This document shows, piece after piece, positions 5,687 to 7,699 of a stretch of DNA of 7,699 nt. The number at the start of each line of letters is the position of its first letter. The first letter of the stretch is position 1. Made by a program: the position numbers and the translations under genes. The notes below the pieces were generated by a model. The model had not been told where the DNA came from, made no database searches, and saw only the letters and a program-made list of their open reading frames with translations. Origin of the DNA: Acidobacteriota bacterium (GTDB lineage Bacteria; Acidobacteriota; Blastocatellia; Pyrinomonadales; Pyrinomonadaceae); the NCBI GenBank assembly GCA_013698055.1, contig JACCVS010000625.1:1-7699 (forward strand), read 5' to 3'.

Positions 5687-7570
5687 CTAATCAATAAATC
5701 TCTCAAACCATAGCTCCAGCATCAGGAGCGTCCAAAGCTGGTGCGCATAATCACGCTTTCCTTCGGTGTGCATTTCAAACATGCGCTTGACCTCTTCGCT
5801 TTTGAAGAGGCCGCGTTTGAGCGCCTTCTCGCTGAGCAGCGTTTCGCCCAGAAACTTCTTCATCCGGTCGCGGAACCAGTGGCCGATGGGGACGCCGAAG
5901 CCCATCTTGGGACGATTAAGATTTTCCAGGGGCACGAGTTTTTTGAGCACACGTTTCAAGAGATACTTGGTCGTCAATCCACGCAGCTTAAACTTCTCCG
6001 GCAAACTGGCCGCAAACTCTATCACGTGATGATCCAGAAATGGCGAGCGCGCTTCGAGCGAAACAGCCATGCTCGCAATATCCACTTTGACCAATAGATC
6101 GTTCGGCAGATAGGTCATCGTATCCGTCAGCAGGCTCGCATCAACGACGCCTGCGCCATTGGCCTGCGCGAACCAGGGCGAGAGCCAACTCGCAGGATCA
6201 TAGCCAGACATCTGATGGCGAAACTCACTGGTATAAAGCTCATCCTTGGCTGCCCGGTCCATCACGCTGATCCAGCGCAGGTAACGCTCGACGGGTGGCA
6301 GGGAGGCCGCTTGCAGAAAGCGCTTGACGTTGCGCACACGGCCGCGGCGAAGTTCCGACGAAGGAAGCAGGTTGAAGGCTTGCTTGATAACGCCCTCACG
6401 CAGCAAGCCGGGGAGCCTCCGATAATTCTCGGCTAGGCGCATAGCGGCGTAGCGCTCGTAACCGGCGAAGCACTCGTCGCCGCCGTCGCCATTTAAGGCT
6501 ACCGTGACATGGCGACGGGTCTCACGCGCGACATAGTAGGTCGGAATAGCTGACGAATCGGCATAAGGCTCACCATAGTGCTCGACCAGGGTGGGGAGCA
6601 CCTCCATCGCATCGGGCCGCACGATAAACTCGTGGTGATCGGCTCCAACATGCTCAGCAACTCGTCGCGCATGATGCAACTCGCTGAAATCCTGTTCCTC
6701 AAAACCGATGGAAAAAGTCTTGACGGGCACGCTGCTCGCTTCGCTCATCAAAGCGACGACCGCCGACGAATCAACGCCGCCGGAGAGGAAAGCTCCCAGC
6801 GGAACTTCCGACATCAGGCGCACGCGCACGGCATCGCGCAGGATTTCCACGGCGCGTTCGCCTGCCTCTTCCTCGCTCAGCTTGGACTTTGGTGAAAATT
6901 CAGGCTGCCAGTAACGCTCAATCTTAATCTCGCCAGTGCGCGTGAAGCGTAGAGAGTGCCCCGGCTCAAGTTTCTTAATGGCACGATAGGCCGTCAGCGG
7001 AGCAGGCACACACATGAAGGAGAGATAGTAATGAATCGCTTCCGGCGCGACATCGCGGCTGATGTCCGGGTGTTCTAATAGCGCCATGAACTCAGAGCCG
7101 AAGATCAGTTGATTATTGACAACAGAATAGAGGAGGGGTTTCTTGCCGACGCGATCACGAGCTAAAAACAGTTCCTGCATGCGCTCGTCCCAGATGGCGA
7201 AGGCAAACATCCCGCGCAAGTGCTTGGGGCAGTCCGCTCCGTATTGGTCATAAGCATGAATAATGGCTTCGGTATCACAGTTGGTATAAAAGGTATGCCC
7301 GAGCTTTTCCAGGCTCTCTCTCAGCTCCCGGTAGTTGTATATTTCGCCGTTGAAGACAATCCAAGCCGTGCGATCTGCATTATGAATGGGCTGCTGCCCG
7401 CCCTTCAGATCAATGATGGCGAGCCGCCGCATCGTCAATCCGACTGCGCCGTTGATGTAATGTCCATCTTCGTCCGGGCCACGATGTCTGATGGCCTCGC
7501 ACATCCGCGCGAGCACGCCTGCATCTACGGCGCGGTCATTATGATTAACTATTCCAGCGATTCCACACAT
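5687..7570 (-). CDS. asnB: Asparagine synthetase (glutamine-hydrolysing)-like amidotransferase
   Basis: A two-domain enzyme that takes ammonia from glutamine and, using ATP, amidates a carboxylate: aspartate in true AsnB, or in polysaccharide clusters possibly a sugar acid. The 627-residue protein begins with C2, the catalytic nucleophile of the class II glutaminase once Met is removed, followed by RHRGPDE (28-34), RRLAIIDL (48-55), NGEIYNY (74-80) and CDTE (98-101). The synthetase domain has the ATP pyrophosphatase loop LSGGVDSS (262-269), SIGFEEQDFSE (287-297), GEPYADSSAIP (333-343), GDGGDE (361-366), KVDIASMAVSLEARSPFLDH (495-514) and RPKMGFGVPIGHWF (553-566). All landmarks are present, so it should be active. 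Length and motif set fit the subgroup common in exopolysaccharide and exosortase-linked clusters, though no exosortase is seen. Start: ATG directly before CGI is required for catalysis; the upstream site is weak (GAGAG about 10 bases away). A 13-bp gap follows the preceding gene. Confidence 0.93.
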   Translation of the reverse strand: MCGIAGIVNHNDRAVDAGVLARMCEAIRHRGPDEDGHYINGAVGLTMRRLAIIDLKGGQQPIHNADRTAWIVFNGEIYNYRELRESLEKLGHTFYTNCDTEAIIHAYDQYGADCPKHLRGMFAFAIWDERMQELFLARDRVGKKPLLYSVVNNQLIFGSEFMALLEHPDISRDVAPEAIHYYLSFMCVPAPLTAYRAIKKLEPGHSLRFTRTGEIKIERYWQPEFSPKSKLSEEEAGERAVEILRDAVRVRLMSEVPLGAFLSGGVDSSAVVALMSEASSVPVKTFSIGFEEQDFSELHHARRVAEHVGADHHEFIVRPDAMEVLPTLVEHYGEPYADSSAIPTYYVARETRRHVTVALNGDGGDECFAGYERYAAMRLAENYRRLPGLLREGVIKQAFNLLPSSELRRGRVRNVKRFLQAASLPPVERYLRWISVMDRAAKDELYTSEFRHQMSGYDPASWLSPWFAQANGAGVVDASLLTDTMTYLPNDLLVKVDIASMAVSLEARSPFLDHHVIEFAASLPEKFKLRGLTTKYLLKRVLKKLVPLENLNRPKMGFGVPIGHWFRDRMKKFLGETLLSEKALKRGLFKSEEVKRMFEMHTEGKRDYAHQLWTLLMLELWFERFID

Positions 7571-7583
7571 ACCCTGTAAACTC

Positions 7584-7699
7584 TCAAGAAGCTTGCCGCG
7601 GGCCTATCCCTACCATCTGTTTTGTTGCCAGATCCCGCTGTCGGCGGTCTTCCATACGCTCTTTCACGAGCACATATCCGACCGAAACAAAGATAAAGT
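7584..7699 (-). CDS. C-terminal end of an unidentified, probably membrane-anchored protein (partial)
   Basis: I do not recognise this protein. In the frame that starts at 7697 there are 37 codons before TGA at 7586-7584. They read as a hydrophobic stretch FIFVSVGYVLV (1-11) followed by a charged segment KERMEDRRQRDLATKQ (12-27) and a short end PRQAS. That pattern suits the last transmembrane helix and cytosolic tail of a membrane protein, such as a polysaccharide polymerase, ligase or flippase, which would fit the cluster, but this is only inference. The frame stops 13 bp before the amidotransferase ATG, typical operon spacing. The second open frame here runs into asnB and reads as unlike protein. 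The true gene extends beyond the right edge. Confidence 0.5.
   Translation of the reverse strand, partial: FIFVSVGYVLVKERMEDRRQRDLATKQMVGIGPRQAS

Overview
The window is a stretch of a bacterial surface-polysaccharide (exopolysaccharide, capsule or O-antigen type) gene cluster. Every credible gene lies on the minus strand, so transcription runs from right to left. No rRNA, tRNA, CRISPR array, transposase or phage gene is visible. Base composition looks balanced and genes are close-packed. The host cannot be fixed from the sequence. Short intergenic repeats built on GACT-type heptamers, which also run into the end of a coding region, are a pattern I associate with Acidobacteriota and some cyanobacteria, so an Acidobacteriota-like host is a weak guess.

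In transcription order: the last 37 codons of an unidentified, probably membrane-anchored protein (right edge); a glutamine-hydrolysing asparagine synthetase-like amidotransferase (7570-5687); a short glucose-1-phosphate nucleotidyltransferase of the RmlA/RfbA family (5640-4876); a small RmlC-like sugar epimerase/cupin (4904-4398) that overlaps it; a GT4-type glycosyltransferase (4301-2958); an NAD-dependent extended-SDR epimerase/dehydratase starting at TTG (2913-1927); UDP-glucose 4-epimerase GalE (1812-826); and the first 232 codons of UDP-glucuronate decarboxylase (697 to the left edge). Gaps between consecutive genes are about 13, 46, -29, 96, 44, 114 and 128 bp. The right half therefore looks like one operon, while the two leftmost gaps are large enough for internal promoters or processing sites.

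The genes fit together as a precursor and assembly module. RmlA would make an NDP-hexose, and the RmlC-like protein would act on a 4-keto derivative. GalE, UDP-glucuronate decarboxylase and the third SDR would interconvert UDP-sugars (galactose, xylose or related). The amidotransferase could amidate a sugar acid or make asparagine. The GT4 enzyme would transfer one of the sugars. The dehydratase RmlB, the reductase RmlD and UDP-glucose dehydrogenase are not in the window.

The most unusual feature is not a gene. A 96-bp element of nested inverted repeats fills exactly the space between the stop of the RmlC-like gene and the ATG of the glycosyltransferase, leaving that gene without an obvious ribosome binding site. 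Related short words recur in the last codons of the same glycosyltransferase, where they appear to encode a lysine/serine/asparagine-rich tail. I see no clearly novel gene system; otherwise the locus is conventional.
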